The position numbers and the translations under genes were made by a program. A model generated the notes under the pieces. That model ran no database searches and was not told where the DNA came from. It saw only the letters and a program-made list of their open reading frames with translations. This document shows, piece after piece, positions 39,445 to 48,511 of a stretch of DNA of 64,000 bases (positions within the stretch are counted from its first letter, which is position 1; every line of letters starts with the position of its first letter). Origin of the DNA: a bacterium (GTDB taxonomy: Bacteria > Bacillota > Bacilli > Lactobacillales > Streptococcaceae); NCBI GenBank assembly GCA_905221455.1, contig CAJNDF010000002.1, forward strand, positions 186,001 to 250,000. The letters run 5' to 3'.

Positions 39445-40440
39445 ATGAAAAATAAACGTTTAATTGGAATTATCGCTGCATTAGCGGTTTTAGTAGCAGG
39501 AAGCTTGATTTACTCTTCAATGAATAAACCAGAAGCTAAGAATGAAAAGAAAGTTGCCAAAGTTGGTGTTCTTCAGTTTGTGAGCCATCCATCTCTTGAT
39601 TTGATTTATAAAGGGATTCAAGATGGACTTGCAGAAGAAGGTTATAAAGATGATCAGTTGAAGATTGACTTTATGAACTCAGAAGGTGACCAAAGTAAGG
39701 TTGCGACAATGAGTAAACAATTGGTTACTAATGGCAATGACTTGGTTGTTGGTATCGCAACACCAGCTGCTCAAGGTTTGGCTAGTGCAACAAAAGACCT
39801 ACCGGTTATCATGGCTGCTATTACAGACCCAATCGGTGCGAACCTGGTTAAAGATTTGAAAAAACCAGGTGGCAACATTACAGGGGTATCAGACCACAAC
39901 CCAGCCCAACAACAAGTTGAACTCATCAAGGCTCTGACACCAAATGTGAAAACAATTGGAGCACTTTACTCAAGCAGCGAAGACAATTCAAAAACACAGG
40001 TAGAAGAATTTAAGGCTTATGCTGAAAAAGCAGGTTTGACAGTGGAAACATTTGCAGTTCCTTCAACAAATGAAATTGCTTCAACAGTTAACGTTATGAC
40101 TAGCAAGGTTGATGCTATCTGGGTTCCAATTGATAACACTATTGCTTCAGCCTTCTCAACTGTTGTATCAAGTAACCAATCAGCTAAAAAACCAATCTAC
40201 CCAAGCGCAACTGCTATGGTAGAAGCAGGTGGTTTGGCATCCGTTGTAGTTGACCAACATGATCTTGGTGTGGCAACAGGTAAAATGATTGCGCAAGTTT
40301 TGAAAGGTGCAAAACCAGCTGATACACCAGTCAATGTCTTTTCAACTGGTAAATCAGTTATCAATAAAAAATTGGCACAAGAGTTAGGTATTACTATTCC
40401 TGAGTCTGTTCTAAAAGAAGCAGGACAAGTGATTGAATAA
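39445..40440 (+). CDS. trpX: ABC transporter substrate-binding protein (TrpX type)
   Basis: Extracytoplasmic binding protein of the ABC_sub_bind family, the class controlled by Trp T-boxes in streptococci; tryptophan or a related compound is the inferred ligand. The 331 residues have an N-terminal membrane anchor (~5-25) and no Cys in that region, so it is not a classical lipoprotein. The body shows VGVLQFVSHPSLDLI, the hinge AAITDPIGANLV and VSDHNPAQQQ. AAAAGGAG precedes ATG 39445. A hairpin separates it from the permease gene. Confidence 0.87.
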   Translation: MKNKRLIGIIAALAVLVAGSLIYSSMNKPEAKNEKKVAKVGVLQFVSHPSLDLIYKGIQDGLAEEGYKDDQLKIDFMNSEGDQSKVATMSKQLVTNGNDLVVGIATPAAQGLASATKDLPVIMAAITDPIGANLVKDLKKPGGNITGVSDHNPAQQQVELIKALTPNVKTIGALYSSSEDNSKTQVEEFKAYAEKAGLTVETFAVPSTNEIASTVNVMTSKVDAIWVPIDNTIASAFSTVVSSNQSAKKPIYPSATAMVEAGGLASVVVDQHDLGVATGKMIAQVLKGAKPADTPVNVFSTGKSVINKKLAQELGITIPESVLKEAGQVIE

Positions 40441-40447
40441 TCTGTAA

Positions 40448-40480
40448 TGGAGGAGTTGGGGACATCTCCTCCAATTTTTT
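40448..40480 (+). terminator. Intra-operon terminator between trpX and trpY
   Basis: TGGAGGAG (40448-40455) pairs perfectly with CTCCTCCA (40466-40473), then six T at 40475-40480. It would make the binding protein mRNA more abundant than the permease and ATPase. The in-frame ATG at 40447 overlaps this stem. Confidence 0.82.
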
Positions 40481-40515
40481 ACAATAGAAATCATATAGAA
40501 AAGGTTAAGAAACAG

Positions 40516-41382
40516 ATGATATTATCTATTATTTCTCAAGGATTTGTCTGGGCTATTTTAGGTCTGGGAATCTTTATGACATTTAGGATTTTAAACTTTC
40601 CAGATATGACAACAGAAGGTTCCTTCCCTCTTGGGGGAGCTGTTGCTGTCACTCTGATAACCAAAGGTGTAAATCCCTTTTTAGCGACACTTGTTGCTGT
40701 AGGAGCAGGTTGTTTGGCTGGAATGGCAGCAGGCCTTCTTTATACAAAAGGGAAGATTCCAACCTTGCTCTCAGGGATTTTGGTGATGACTTCCTGTCAC
40801 TCTATCATGCTCTTGATTATGGGACGTGCAAATTTAGGCTTACTTGGAACTAAGCAAATTCAGGATGTCTTACCTTTTGATTCAGACTTGAATCAACTCT
40901 TGACAGGTCTTATCTTTGTCAGTCTTGTCATTGCTCTTATGCTCTTTTTCTTGGACACCAAACTTGGACAGGCCTATATTGCCACAGGTGACAATCCTGA
41001 TATGGCTAGAAGTTTCGGGATTCATACTGGACGCATGGAGCTCATGGGTTTGATCTTATCAAATGGTGTCATTGCCCTTGCAGGTGCCCTCATTGCCCAG
41101 CAAGAAGGCTATGCTGATGTGTCTCGAGGAATCGGGGTTATCGTTGTGGGGCTTGCAAGTTTGATTATTGGAGAAGTTATTTTCAAGAGTTTGAGCTTGG
41201 CAGAACGTCTGGTTACCATCGTTGTAGGTTCTATCGCTTATCAATTCTTAGTGTGGGCAGTTATTGCGCTTGGCTTTAATACAAGTTACCTTCGTTTGTA
41301 CAGCGCCGTGATTTTAGCAGTCTGCCTCATGATTCCAACATTTAAGCAAACAATCTTGAAAGGAGCCAAATTAAGCAAATGA
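40516..41382 (+). CDS. trpY: ABC transporter permease (TrpY type)
   Basis: Integral membrane permease partner of the preceding binding protein. From ATG 40516 it is 288 residues with about eight helices, including FRILNFPDMTTEGSFPLGGAV and ATGDNPDMARSFGI, typical of this ABC family. The frame also opens at ATG 40447, inside the terminator stem; the region between is not hydrophobic, so I use 40516 although its ribosome site (AAGG) is weak. Its stop overlaps the ATPase start (ATGA). Confidence 0.85.
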   Translation: MILSIISQGFVWAILGLGIFMTFRILNFPDMTTEGSFPLGGAVAVTLITKGVNPFLATLVAVGAGCLAGMAAGLLYTKGKIPTLLSGILVMTSCHSIMLLIMGRANLGLLGTKQIQDVLPFDSDLNQLLTGLIFVSLVIALMLFFLDTKLGQAYIATGDNPDMARSFGIHTGRMELMGLILSNGVIALAGALIAQQEGYADVSRGIGVIVVGLASLIIGEVIFKSLSLAERLVTIVVGSIAYQFLVWAVIALGFNTSYLRLYSAVILAVCLMIPTFKQTILKGAKLSK

Positions 41383-42137
41383 CAGCAATTGTAGAATTAA
41401 AAAATGCAACCAAAGTCGTTAAAAATGGCTTTGATGAAGAAAAGATTATTTTAAATGATGTTTCCTTAGAAATTTTTGAACAGGATTTCATCACGATTTT
41501 AGGTGGAAATGGTGCTGGGAAATCAACCCTCTTTAACACCATTGCAGGAACCTTGTCCTTAACCAGTGGAACCATCCGTATTTTAGGTGAAGATGTTACC
41601 AAGTATTCGCCAGAGAAGAGAGCCAAGTATCTGTCTCGTGTTTTCCAAGATCCCAAGATGGGGACAGCTCCTCGTATGACAGTGGCTGAAAATCTATTGA
41701 TTGCCAAGTTTCGTGGTGAAAAGCGCGGACTGTTACCAAGACGTCTGGCTAGTTATAAGGATGAGTTTCAGGCTACTATTGAAAAAGTAGGGAATGGTCT
41801 TGAGAAACACTTGAATACACCGATTGAGTTTTTATCAGGTGGTCAAAGACAAGCCTTGAGTCTCTTGATGGCAACCTTGAAGCGTCCTGAATTACTCTTG
41901 TTGGACGAGCATACTGCAGCCCTGGATCCAAAGACCAGTGTGGCCTTGATGGAATTGACGGATGAGTTTGTCAAGAAAGATCAGCTGACAGCGCTTATGA
42001 TTACCCACCATATGGAAGATGCTCTCAAATATGGTAATCGTTTGATTGTCATGAAAGAAGGACGAATTATCCAAGATTTGAACCAAGAAGAAAAAGCAAA
42101 AATGAAAATCTCTGATTATTATCAACTCTTTGAATAA
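41379..42137 (+). CDS. trpZ: ABC transporter ATP-binding protein (TrpZ type)
   Basis: ATPase that powers the importer. The 252 residues have Walker A GGNGAGKST (residues ~42-50), Q-loop in RVFQDP, signature LSGGQ, Walker B LLLLDEH and H-loop MITHHM. It overlaps the permease by 4 bp. Together with trpX and trpY it forms a complete import system under T-box control. Confidence 0.92.
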   Translation: MTAIVELKNATKVVKNGFDEEKIILNDVSLEIFEQDFITILGGNGAGKSTLFNTIAGTLSLTSGTIRILGEDVTKYSPEKRAKYLSRVFQDPKMGTAPRMTVAENLLIAKFRGEKRGLLPRRLASYKDEFQATIEKVGNGLEKHLNTPIEFLSGGQRQALSLLMATLKRPELLLLDEHTAALDPKTSVALMELTDEFVKKDQLTALMITHHMEDALKYGNRLIVMKEGRIIQDLNQEEKAKMKISDYYQLFE

Positions 42138-42159
42138 AGTAGGGAAAACGAGTGAAATG

Positions 42160-42202
42160 GTTTACTTTTTTTCTGAAATAAAGTATACTATATAAAGTAA
42201 AC
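42160..42202 (+). promoter_or_regulatory. dnaG operon promoter bracketed by a 9-bp inverted repeat
   Basis: TTTACT (42161-42166) and TATACT (42184-42189), 17-bp spacer, form the promoter. GTTTACTTT (42160-42168) and AAAGTAAAC (42194-42202) are perfect inverted repeats centred on it, covering the -35 and lying just past the -10. This could be an operator; no regulator is identified. Confidence 0.65.
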
Positions 42203-42226
42203 TATGATAACATGGAGGTATTGTGT

Positions 42227-43987
42227 ATGGTTGACAAACAAGTCATTGAAGAAATCAAAAACAATGCCAACATTGTGGAAGTCATAGGAGATGTGATTTC
42301 TTTACAAAAGGCAGGACGGAACTATCTAGGGCTCTGTCCTTTTCATGGTGAAAAAACACCTTCTTTCAACGTTGTTGAGGACAAGCAGTTTTATCACTGT
42401 TTTGGTTGTGGTCGCTCAGGTGATGTCTTTAAATTCATCGAGGAGTACCAAGGGGTTTCCTTTATGGAGGCTGTCCAAATCTTAGGTCAGCGTGTTGGGA
42501 TAGAGGTGGAAAAACCACTTTATAGTGAGCAGAAGCCCGCCTCCCCCCACCAAGCTCTTTATGATATGCACGAAGATGCTGCCAAATTTTATCATGCTAT
42601 TCTCATGACAACGACCATGGGGGAGGAGGCCAGAAATTACCTCTATCAGCGTGGTTTGACAGATGAAGTCCTCAAACATTTTCGGATTGGTTTAGCACCT
42701 ACAGAACGAAACTATCTCTATCAACGTTTGTCTGGTCAGTATCGTGAAGAGGATTTTCTAGATTCAGGATTATTTTACCTCTCGGATGCCAATCAATTTG
42801 TAGACACCTTTCACAATCGGATTATGTTTCCCTTGACCAATGATCAGGGAAAGGTCATTGCCTTCTCAGGTCGTATCTGGCAGAAAACGGATTCACAAAC
42901 TTCTAAGTATAAAAATAGCCGATCGACTGCAATTTTTAACAAAAGTTACGAATTATATCATATGGATAGGGCAAAAAAATCTTCTGGTAAAGCCAGTGAG
43001 ATTTACCTCATGGAAGGGTTCATGGATGTCATTGCAGCCTATCGGGCTGGAATCGAAAATGCTGTGGCGTCTATGGGTACGGCCTTGAGTCGGGAGCATG
43101 TTGAGCATCTGAAAAGATTAACCAAGAAGTTGGTTCTTGTTTACGATGGCGATAAGGCTGGACAAGCTGCGACATTGAAAGCCTTGGATGAAATTAGCGA
43201 TATGCCTGTGCAAATCGTTAGTATGCCTGATAACTTGGATCCAGATGAGTATCTACAAAAAAATGGACCAGAAGATTTGGCCTATCTATTAACGAAAACT
43301 CGTATTAGTCCGATTGAGTTTTACATTCACCAGTACAAGCCTGAAAACAGTGAAAATCTGCAGGCTCAGATTGAGTTTATTGAAAAAATAGCTCCCTTGA
43401 TTGTTCAAGAAAAGTCTATCACTGCTCAAAACAGCTATATTCATATTTTAGCTGACAGTCTGGCATCCTTTGATTATGCTCAGATTGAGCAGATTGTTAA
43501 TGATAGTCGACAGGCACAAAGGCAGAATCGCATGGAAGGGATTTCCAGACCGACGCCAATCACTATGCCTGTCACCAAACAGTTATCGGCTATTATGAGG
43601 GCAGAAGCCCATCTACTTTATCGAATGATGGAATCGCCTCTTGTTTTGAACGATTACCGTTTGCGAGAAGATTTTGCATTTGACACTCCTGAATTTCAGG
43701 TTTTATATGACTTGCTTGGCCAGTATGGCAATCTTCCTCCAGAAGTTTTAGCAGAACAGACAGAGGAAGTTGAAAGAGCTTGGTACCAAGTCTTAGCTCA
43801 GGATTTACCTGCCGAGATGTCACCACAGGAACTTAGTGAAGTAGAGATGACTCGAAACAAGGCCCTCTTGAATCAGGACAATATGAGAATCAAAAAGAAG
43901 GTGCAGGAAGCTAGCCATGTAGGAGATACCGATACAGCCCTAGAAGAATTGGAACGTTTGATTTCCCAAAAGAGAAGAATGGAGTAA
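42227..43987 (+). CDS. dnaG: DNA primase
   Basis: Makes RNA primers at the replication fork. From ATG 42227 (GGAGGT 8 nt upstream) it is 586 residues: the zinc-binding domain (CPFH...CFGCG, ~38-62), the TOPRIM core (LMEGFMDV near 263 and VYDGDKAG near 304), and a C-terminal helicase-binding domain. An ATG at 42212 would include the ribosome site itself and is rejected. rpoD follows 2 bp later, the macromolecular-synthesis pair. Confidence 0.96.
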   Translation: MVDKQVIEEIKNNANIVEVIGDVISLQKAGRNYLGLCPFHGEKTPSFNVVEDKQFYHCFGCGRSGDVFKFIEEYQGVSFMEAVQILGQRVGIEVEKPLYSEQKPASPHQALYDMHEDAAKFYHAILMTTTMGEEARNYLYQRGLTDEVLKHFRIGLAPTERNYLYQRLSGQYREEDFLDSGLFYLSDANQFVDTFHNRIMFPLTNDQGKVIAFSGRIWQKTDSQTSKYKNSRSTAIFNKSYELYHMDRAKKSSGKASEIYLMEGFMDVIAAYRAGIENAVASMGTALSREHVEHLKRLTKKLVLVYDGDKAGQAATLKALDEISDMPVQIVSMPDNLDPDEYLQKNGPEDLAYLLTKTRISPIEFYIHQYKPENSENLQAQIEFIEKIAPLIVQEKSITAQNSYIHILADSLASFDYAQIEQIVNDSRQAQRQNRMEGISRPTPITMPVTKQLSAIMRAEAHLLYRMMESPLVLNDYRLREDFAFDTPEFQVLYDLLGQYGNLPPEVLAEQTEEVERAWYQVLAQDLPAEMSPQELSEVEMTRNKALLNQDNMRIKKKVQEASHVGDTDTALEELERLISQKRRME

Positions 43988-43989
43988 TA

Positions 43990-45099
43990 ATGGCAACAAA
44001 ACAAAAAGAAGTAACAACATTTGACGTACAAGTAGCAGAATTTATCCGTAATCATAAACAAAAAGGGACAGCAACAGACGATGAAATCAATGCTAGTCTA
44101 GTCCTTCCTTTTACCTTGGATGCTGATGGGATTGAAGACCTTTTGCAACGAATCCAGGATGCAGGAATTTCAATCACAGATAACGAAGGAAACCCAAGTG
44201 CGCGTGTGCTTAGTGCAGAAGAAGAGCCAGAACTCAGCGATGAGGACTTGATTGGGTCAACTTCGGCTAAGGTCAATGACCCTGTTCGTATGTACTTGAA
44301 AGAAATCGGGGTCGTTCCTCTCTTGACCAATGAAGAGGAAAAAGAATTGGCACTGGCTGTTGAAGCTGGCGATATCGAAGCCAAACAACGTCTTGCGGAA
44401 GCCAACCTTCGTTTGGTTGTTTCTATTGCCAAACGTTATGTCGGTCGTGGTATGCAGTTCCTTGACTTGATTCAAGAAGGGAACATGGGCTTGATGAAGG
44501 CGGTTGACAAGTTTGACTATTCTAAAGGATTTAAGTTCTCAACTTATGCAACTTGGTGGATTCGTCAGGCCATCACTCGTGCTATTGCGGACCAAGCTCG
44601 TACCATTCGTATTCCAGTCCACATGGTTGAAACTATTAATAAATTGGTTCGTGAACAGCGTAATCTCCTTCAAGAATTGGGACAAGATCCAACGCCAGAA
44701 CAAATCGCAGAGCGTATGGATATGACTCCTGACAAGGTTCGTGAAATCTTGAAGATCGCTCAAGAACCAGTATCTCTTGAAACACCAATCGGTGAAGAGG
44801 ATGATAGCCACCTTGGGGACTTTATCGAAGACGAAGTGATTGAAAATCCAGTAGACTATACAACTCGTATCGTTTTGCGTGAGCAATTGGATGAGGTCTT
44901 GGATACTCTTACAGACCGTGAAGAAAATGTTCTACGTCTACGTTTTGGACTAGATGATGGGAAAATGCGCACCCTTGAAGATGTTGGTAAAGTCTTTAAC
45001 GTGACTCGTGAGCGTATCCGTCAGATTGAGGCTAAAGCTTTGAGAAAACTACGTCAACCAAGTCGCAGCAAACCGCTTCGTGATTTTATTGAAGACTAA
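43990..45099 (+). CDS. rpoD: Primary sigma factor RpoD (SigA)
   Basis: Housekeeping sigma factor that recognises the TTGACA/TATAAT promoters seen throughout the window. The 369 residues include region 1.2 ([16 protein letters not shown]), region 2.4 ([17 protein letters not shown]), region 3, and region 4.2 ([17 protein letters not shown]). GGAG precedes ATG 43990. Region 1.1 is short, as usual in Gram-positives. Confidence 0.97.
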   Translation: MATKQKEVTTFDVQVAEFIRNHKQKGTATDDEINASLVLPFTLDADGIEDLLQRIQDAGISITDNEGNPSARVLSAEEEPELSDEDLIGSTSAKVNDPVRMYLKEIGVVPLLTNEEEKELALAVEAGDIEAKQRLAEANLRLVVSIAKRYVGRGMQFLDLIQEGNMGLMKAVDKFDYSKGFKFSTYATWWIRQAITRAIADQARTIRIPVHMVETINKLVREQRNLLQELGQDPTPEQIAERMDMTPDKVREILKIAQEPVSLETPIGEEDDSHLGDFIEDEVIENPVDYTTRIVLREQLDEVLDTLTDREENVLRLRFGLDDGKMRTLEDVGKVFNVTRERIRQIEAKALRKLRQPSRSKPLRDFIED

Positions 45100-45113
45100 G
45101 AGTGAGGATAAAT

Positions 45114-45443
45114 ATGGCTTATACAGAAGAGCAAATTGAGAATATCAAAACACGCATTTTAACAGCCTTGGAAGAAGTCATCGACCCTGAGTTGGGAATC
45201 GATATTGTCAATCTTGGTTTGATTTATGAGATTCGTTTTGATGGCGACACAGGGCAAACAGAGATTGATATGACTTTGACAACTATGGGTTGCCCACTAG
45301 CAGACCTTTTGACGGATCAGATTTATGATGCCATGACAGAGGTCCCAGAAGTAACGGATACTGAGGTTAAATTAGTCTGGTATCCAGCCTGGACAGTTGA
45401 AAAAATGAGTCGCTATGCACGCATTGCCCTAGGCATTAAGTAA
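45114..45443 (+). CDS. MIP18/DUF59 family metal-sulfur cluster protein (SufT-like)
   Basis: A 109-residue cytoplasmic protein of the MIP18/PaaD family, members of which help iron-sulfur cluster assembly. Diagnostic segments are EVIDPELGIDIVNLGLIY and MTLTTMGCPLADLL with the conserved Cys. From ATG 45114 the ribosome site GAGGAT is well placed; the frame opens 4 codons earlier without a better site. A BOX element starts at the last base of its stop codon. Confidence 0.88.
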   Translation: MAYTEEQIENIKTRILTALEEVIDPELGIDIVNLGLIYEIRFDGDTGQTEIDMTLTTMGCPLADLLTDQIYDAMTEVPEVTDTEVKLVWYPAWTVEKMSRYARIALGIK

Positions 45444-45547
45444 TACTCTTCGAAAAGCAAATTCAAACCACGTCAGCTTCACCTTGCCGTACTCAAGTAC
45501 AGCCTGCGGCTAGCTTCCTAGTTTGCTCTTTGATTTTCATTGAGTAT
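45443..45547 (+). repeat. BOX element (boxA-boxC) after the SufT-like gene
   Basis: A 105-bp BOX, same form as at 1800-1904. It begins at the final A of the upstream gene's TAA stop, so the insertion just spared the coding sequence. Confidence 0.93.
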
Positions 45548-45565
45548 AAACATATAAAAGCATGT

Positions 45566-45618
45566 GAGAGACCGTTGGAGAAGTGAGGAAATTTCCCCTT
45601 CTTTTCCTTTAGTCTCTC
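45566..45618 (+). terminator. Imperfect long hairpin before cpoA
   Basis: GAGAGAC (45566-45572) pairs with GTCTCTC (45612-45618), with inner GGAA/TTCC and AAG/CTT pairing, followed by CTTTCTTTT. It probably ends the dnaG-rpoD transcript, since it lies upstream of the cpoA start point. Confidence 0.5.
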
Positions 45619-45648
45619 CTTTCTTTTGCTGATTTTATTCAAAGAAAA

Positions 45649-45657
45649 TGATATAAT
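45649..45657 (+). promoter_or_regulatory. Extended -10 promoter of cpoA
   Basis: TGATATAAT is a perfect extended -10 whose last base is only 8 bp before the cpoA ATG at 45665. The expected start point falls on or next to the ATG, so the mRNA may be leaderless. Confidence 0.75.
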
Positions 45658-45664
45658 AGTAGTT

Positions 45665-46708
45665 ATGGAAAAAAAGAAATTACGCATCAATATGTTGAGT
45701 TCAAGTGAGAAAGTAGCTGGGCAAGGAGTTTCAGGTGCCTACCGTGAATTAGTTCGTCTTCTTCATCGTGATGCCAAGGACCAATTGATTGTTACTGAAA
45801 ATCTTCCAATCGAGGCAGATGTGACTCACTTTCATACAATTGATTTCCCCTATTATTTATCAACATTCCAAAAGAAACGCTCAGGGAGAAAAATTGGCTA
45901 TGTGCATTTCTTGCCTGATACACTTGAGGGGAGTTTGAAAATTCCATTTTTCTTAAAGGGAATTGTTAAACGCTATGTATTTTCTTTTTACAACCGGATG
46001 GAGCACTTGGTTGTGGTCAATCCTATGTTTATCGAGGATTTGGTGGCAGCGGGTATTCCACGTGAAAAAGTGACCTATATTCCTAACTTTGTCAATAAGG
46101 AAAAATGGCATCCCCTTCCACAAGAAGAGGTAGTGAGACTGCGAACAGAGTTATGTCTTAGTGAAAATCAGTTTATCGTAGTAGGTGCTGGGCAAGTTCA
46201 GAAACGCAAAGGCATTGATGACTTTATCCGTCTGGCTGAGGAATTGCCGCAAATTACCTTTATCTGGGCGGGTGGTTTCTCTTTTGGTGGCATAACAGAT
46301 GGTTATGAACGCTACAAGAAAATGATGGAAAATCCCCCTAAAAATTTGATTTTTCCAGGTATTGTACCGCCAGAGCGGATGCGCGAATTGTATGCCCTAG
46401 CGGACCTTTTCTTGTTGCCTAGTTATAATGAACTCTTCCCTATGACTATTTTAGAGGCTGCGAGTTGTGAAGCTCCTATCATGTTACGTGATTTGGATCT
46501 CTATAAGGTAATTTTGGAGGGAAATTATCGGGCGACAGCAGATAGAGAAGAGATGAAAGAAGCTATTTTGGAATATCAAGCCAATCCTGCTGCCTTAAAA
46601 GCCCTCAAAGAAAAAGCTAAGAATATTTCCAGAGAGTATTCTGAAGAGCATCTATTACAAATCTGGTTGGACTTTTATGAGAAACAAGCCGCTTTAGGGA
46701 GAAAGTAA
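45665..46708 (+). CDS. cpoA: Glycolipid galactosyltransferase CpoA
   Basis: GT4-type glycosyltransferase; pneumococcal CpoA adds galactose to glucosyl-diacylglycerol to make the bilayer-forming glycolipid and lipoteichoic acid anchor. From ATG 45665 it is 347 residues (EKKKLRINMLSSSEKVAGQGVSGAY...), with VGAGQVQKRKGIDDF near the nucleotide-sugar domain and the E-x7-E motif in SYNELFPMTILEAASCE. The frame extends upstream to a TTG at 45626, but that lies before the transcription start. No Shine-Dalgarno precedes the ATG. Confidence 0.9.
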   Translation: MEKKKLRINMLSSSEKVAGQGVSGAYRELVRLLHRDAKDQLIVTENLPIEADVTHFHTIDFPYYLSTFQKKRSGRKIGYVHFLPDTLEGSLKIPFFLKGIVKRYVFSFYNRMEHLVVVNPMFIEDLVAAGIPREKVTYIPNFVNKEKWHPLPQEEVVRLRTELCLSENQFIVVGAGQVQKRKGIDDFIRLAEELPQITFIWAGGFSFGGITDGYERYKKMMENPPKNLIFPGIVPPERMRELYALADLFLLPSYNELFPMTILEAASCEAPIMLRDLDLYKVILEGNYRATADREEMKEAILEYQANPAALKALKEKAKNISREYSEEHLLQIWLDFYEKQAALGRK

Positions 46709-46723
46709 AAAGTGAGGTAATCT

Positions 46724-48049
46724 ATGCGAATTGGTTTATTTACAGATACCTATTTTCCTCAGGTTTCAGGTGTGGCGACCAGTATTCGAACCTTGAAAAC
46801 CGAACTTGAGAAGCAAGGACACGCTGTTTTTATCTTTACGACGACAGATAAGGATGTCAATCGTTATGAAGATTGGCAAATTATCCGCATTCCAAGTGTT
46901 CCCTTCTTTGCTTTTAAGGACCGCCGCTTTGCCTATCGAGGATTTAGCAAGGCGCTTGAAATTGCCAAACAGTACCAGTTAGATATTATCCATACTCAGA
47001 CAGAATTTTCTCTTGGCTTGTTGGGGATTTGGATTGCGCGTGAATTGAAGATTCCAGTTATCCATACCTATCACACCCAGTATGAAGACTATGTGCATTA
47101 TATTGCCAAGGGGATGCTGATTCGTCCGAGTATGGTCAAGTACCTAGTTAGAGGTTTCTTGCATGATGTGGATGGGGTTATTTGTCCGAGTGAGATTGTT
47201 CGTGACTTGCTATCTGACTATAAGGTCAAGGTGGAAAAACGGGTTATTCCAACTGGGATTGAATTAGCTAAGTTTGAGCGTCCTGAAATCAAGCAGGAAA
47301 ATTTGATAGAACTGCGTAGTAAACTAGGGATTCAAGATGGTGAAAAGATGTTGCTGAGTCTTTCGAGAATTTCCTATGAAAAAAATATTCAAGCAGTTTT
47401 AGCAGCCTTTGCAGAAGTTTTGAAAGAAGAAGACAAGGTTAAACTGGTGGTAGCTGGGGACGGTCCTTATCTGGATGACCTCAAAGAGCAAGCCCATAAA
47501 CTAGAGATTCAAGACTCAGTCATCTTTACAGGGATGATTGCTCCTAGTGAGACGGCCCTTTACTATAAGGCGGCGGATTTCTTCATTTCAGCATCGACAA
47601 GTGAAACCCAAGGTTTGACTTACTTGGAAAGCTTGGCTAGTGGAACGCCTGTCATTGCTCACGGAAATCCTTATCTGGACAATCTTATCAGTGATAAAAT
47701 GTTTGGAACTTTGTATTACGGTGAATATGATTTGGCTGGAGCTATTCTGGAAGCCCTGATTGCAACGCCAGATATGAATGAGCATACCTTATCAGAGAAA
47801 TTGTACGAGATTTCAGCTGAAAACTTTGGGAAACGAGTGCATGAGTTCTATCTGGATGCCATCATTTCAAATAACTTCCAGAAAGATTTAGCCAAAGATG
47901 ATACGGTTAGTCAGCGTATTTTTAAGACAGTTTTGTATCTTCCGCAAAAGGTGGTCGCTGTACCGGTAAAAGGCTCTAGACGCATGCTGAAGGCTTCAAA
48001 AACACAGTTGATCAGCATAAGAGATTATTGGAAAGACCATGAAGAATAG
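46724..48049 (+). CDS. lafA: Glucosyl-diacylglycerol synthase LafA
   Basis: GT4 glycosyltransferase that adds glucose to diacylglycerol, the substrate for CpoA. The 441 residues begin MRIGLFTDTYFPQVSGVATSI, with SRISYEKNIQ and the E-x7-E site in STSETQGLTYLESLASG. The basic C-terminal end (KGSRRMLKASKTQ) fits peripheral membrane binding. GAGG precedes ATG 46724; it lies 15 bp after cpoA, the conserved glycolipid operon. Confidence 0.9.
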   Translation: MRIGLFTDTYFPQVSGVATSIRTLKTELEKQGHAVFIFTTTDKDVNRYEDWQIIRIPSVPFFAFKDRRFAYRGFSKALEIAKQYQLDIIHTQTEFSLGLLGIWIARELKIPVIHTYHTQYEDYVHYIAKGMLIRPSMVKYLVRGFLHDVDGVICPSEIVRDLLSDYKVKVEKRVIPTGIELAKFERPEIKQENLIELRSKLGIQDGEKMLLSLSRISYEKNIQAVLAAFAEVLKEEDKVKLVVAGDGPYLDDLKEQAHKLEIQDSVIFTGMIAPSETALYYKAADFFISASTSETQGLTYLESLASGTPVIAHGNPYLDNLISDKMFGTLYYGEYDLAGAILEALIATPDMNEHTLSEKLYEISAENFGKRVHEFYLDAIISNNFQKDLAKDDTVSQRIFKTVLYLPQKVVAVPVKGSRRMLKASKTQLISIRDYWKDHEE

Positions 48050-48063
48050 AAAGAGGAACAGTT

Positions 48064-48255
48064 ATGAAAAAACAATTAATGAGAAGCGGTCGTGATAAAA
48101 AGATTGCTGGTGTTTGTGCCGGTGTGGCTTATTATTTTGATATAGATCCTACTATTGTTCGAGTCATTTGGGGTGTTCTTGCTTTTGGTTACGGAGCAGG
48201 AATTATAGCTTATATCATTTTATGGATTATTGCACCTGTATCAACTGACTATTGA
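48064..48255 (+). CDS. PspC-domain small membrane protein
   Basis: A 63-residue protein with the phage-shock-protein C domain: RSGRDKKIAGVCAGVAYYFDIDPTIVRVIW followed by a membrane helix (~38-58). Such proteins sense or respond to envelope stress, but the role here is unknown. AGAGGAA precedes ATG 48064; it is 14 bp after lafA and likely co-transcribed. Confidence 0.88.
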   Translation: MKKQLMRSGRDKKIAGVCAGVAYYFDIDPTIVRVIWGVLAFGYGAGIIAYIILWIIAPVSTDY

Positions 48256-48313
48256 AAACTAGCTCAATTCATGCTAAGATAATAGAAAATAGAATGTAAC
48301 GAAGGAGAGAAAA

Positions 48314-48448
48314 ATGGCATTTGGAGATAATGGAAATCGTAAAAAAACCTTGTTTGAGAAAATAACCTTGTTTATCGTGATTATCATGCTAGTAGCAAGT
48401 TTATTGGGAATTTTTGCAACTGCAATTGGTGCCCTCAGTAATCTATAA
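48314..48448 (+). CDS. DUF4044-like 44-residue membrane protein
   Basis: A short gene with GAAGGAG ahead of ATG 48314. The product starts MAFGDNGNRKKTLFEK and continues as one membrane helix (~17-40, ITLFIVIIMLVASLLGIF). This resembles the small DUF4044 proteins found in streptococci beside obgE. Function is unknown. A terminator follows. Confidence 0.8.
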   Translation: MAFGDNGNRKKTLFEKITLFIVIIMLVASLLGIFATAIGALSNL

Positions 48449-48470
48449 AATAGATTCAAGAAAATTTAGT

Positions 48471-48495
48471 GACTGGGATTTCCCAGCCCTTTTTT
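48471..48495 (+). terminator. Terminator before obgE
   Basis: GACTGGGA (48471-48478) pairs with TCCCAGCC (48481-48488), one mismatch, followed by six T. Confidence 0.82.
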
Positions 48496-48511
48496 AAAGT
48501 GAGAAGAAAAA

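Noticed and set aside
40447..40515. Upstream ATG extending the TrpY-type permease by 23 codons
   Set aside because: The ATG lies at the base of a perfect terminator stem, and the added residues are not like the family's first helix.
42171..42180. Possible cin-box before dnaG (TCTGAAATA)
   Set aside because: An extra base breaks the motif, and a sigma-A promoter explains the region. The dnaG operon could still be competence-linked, but not on this evidence.
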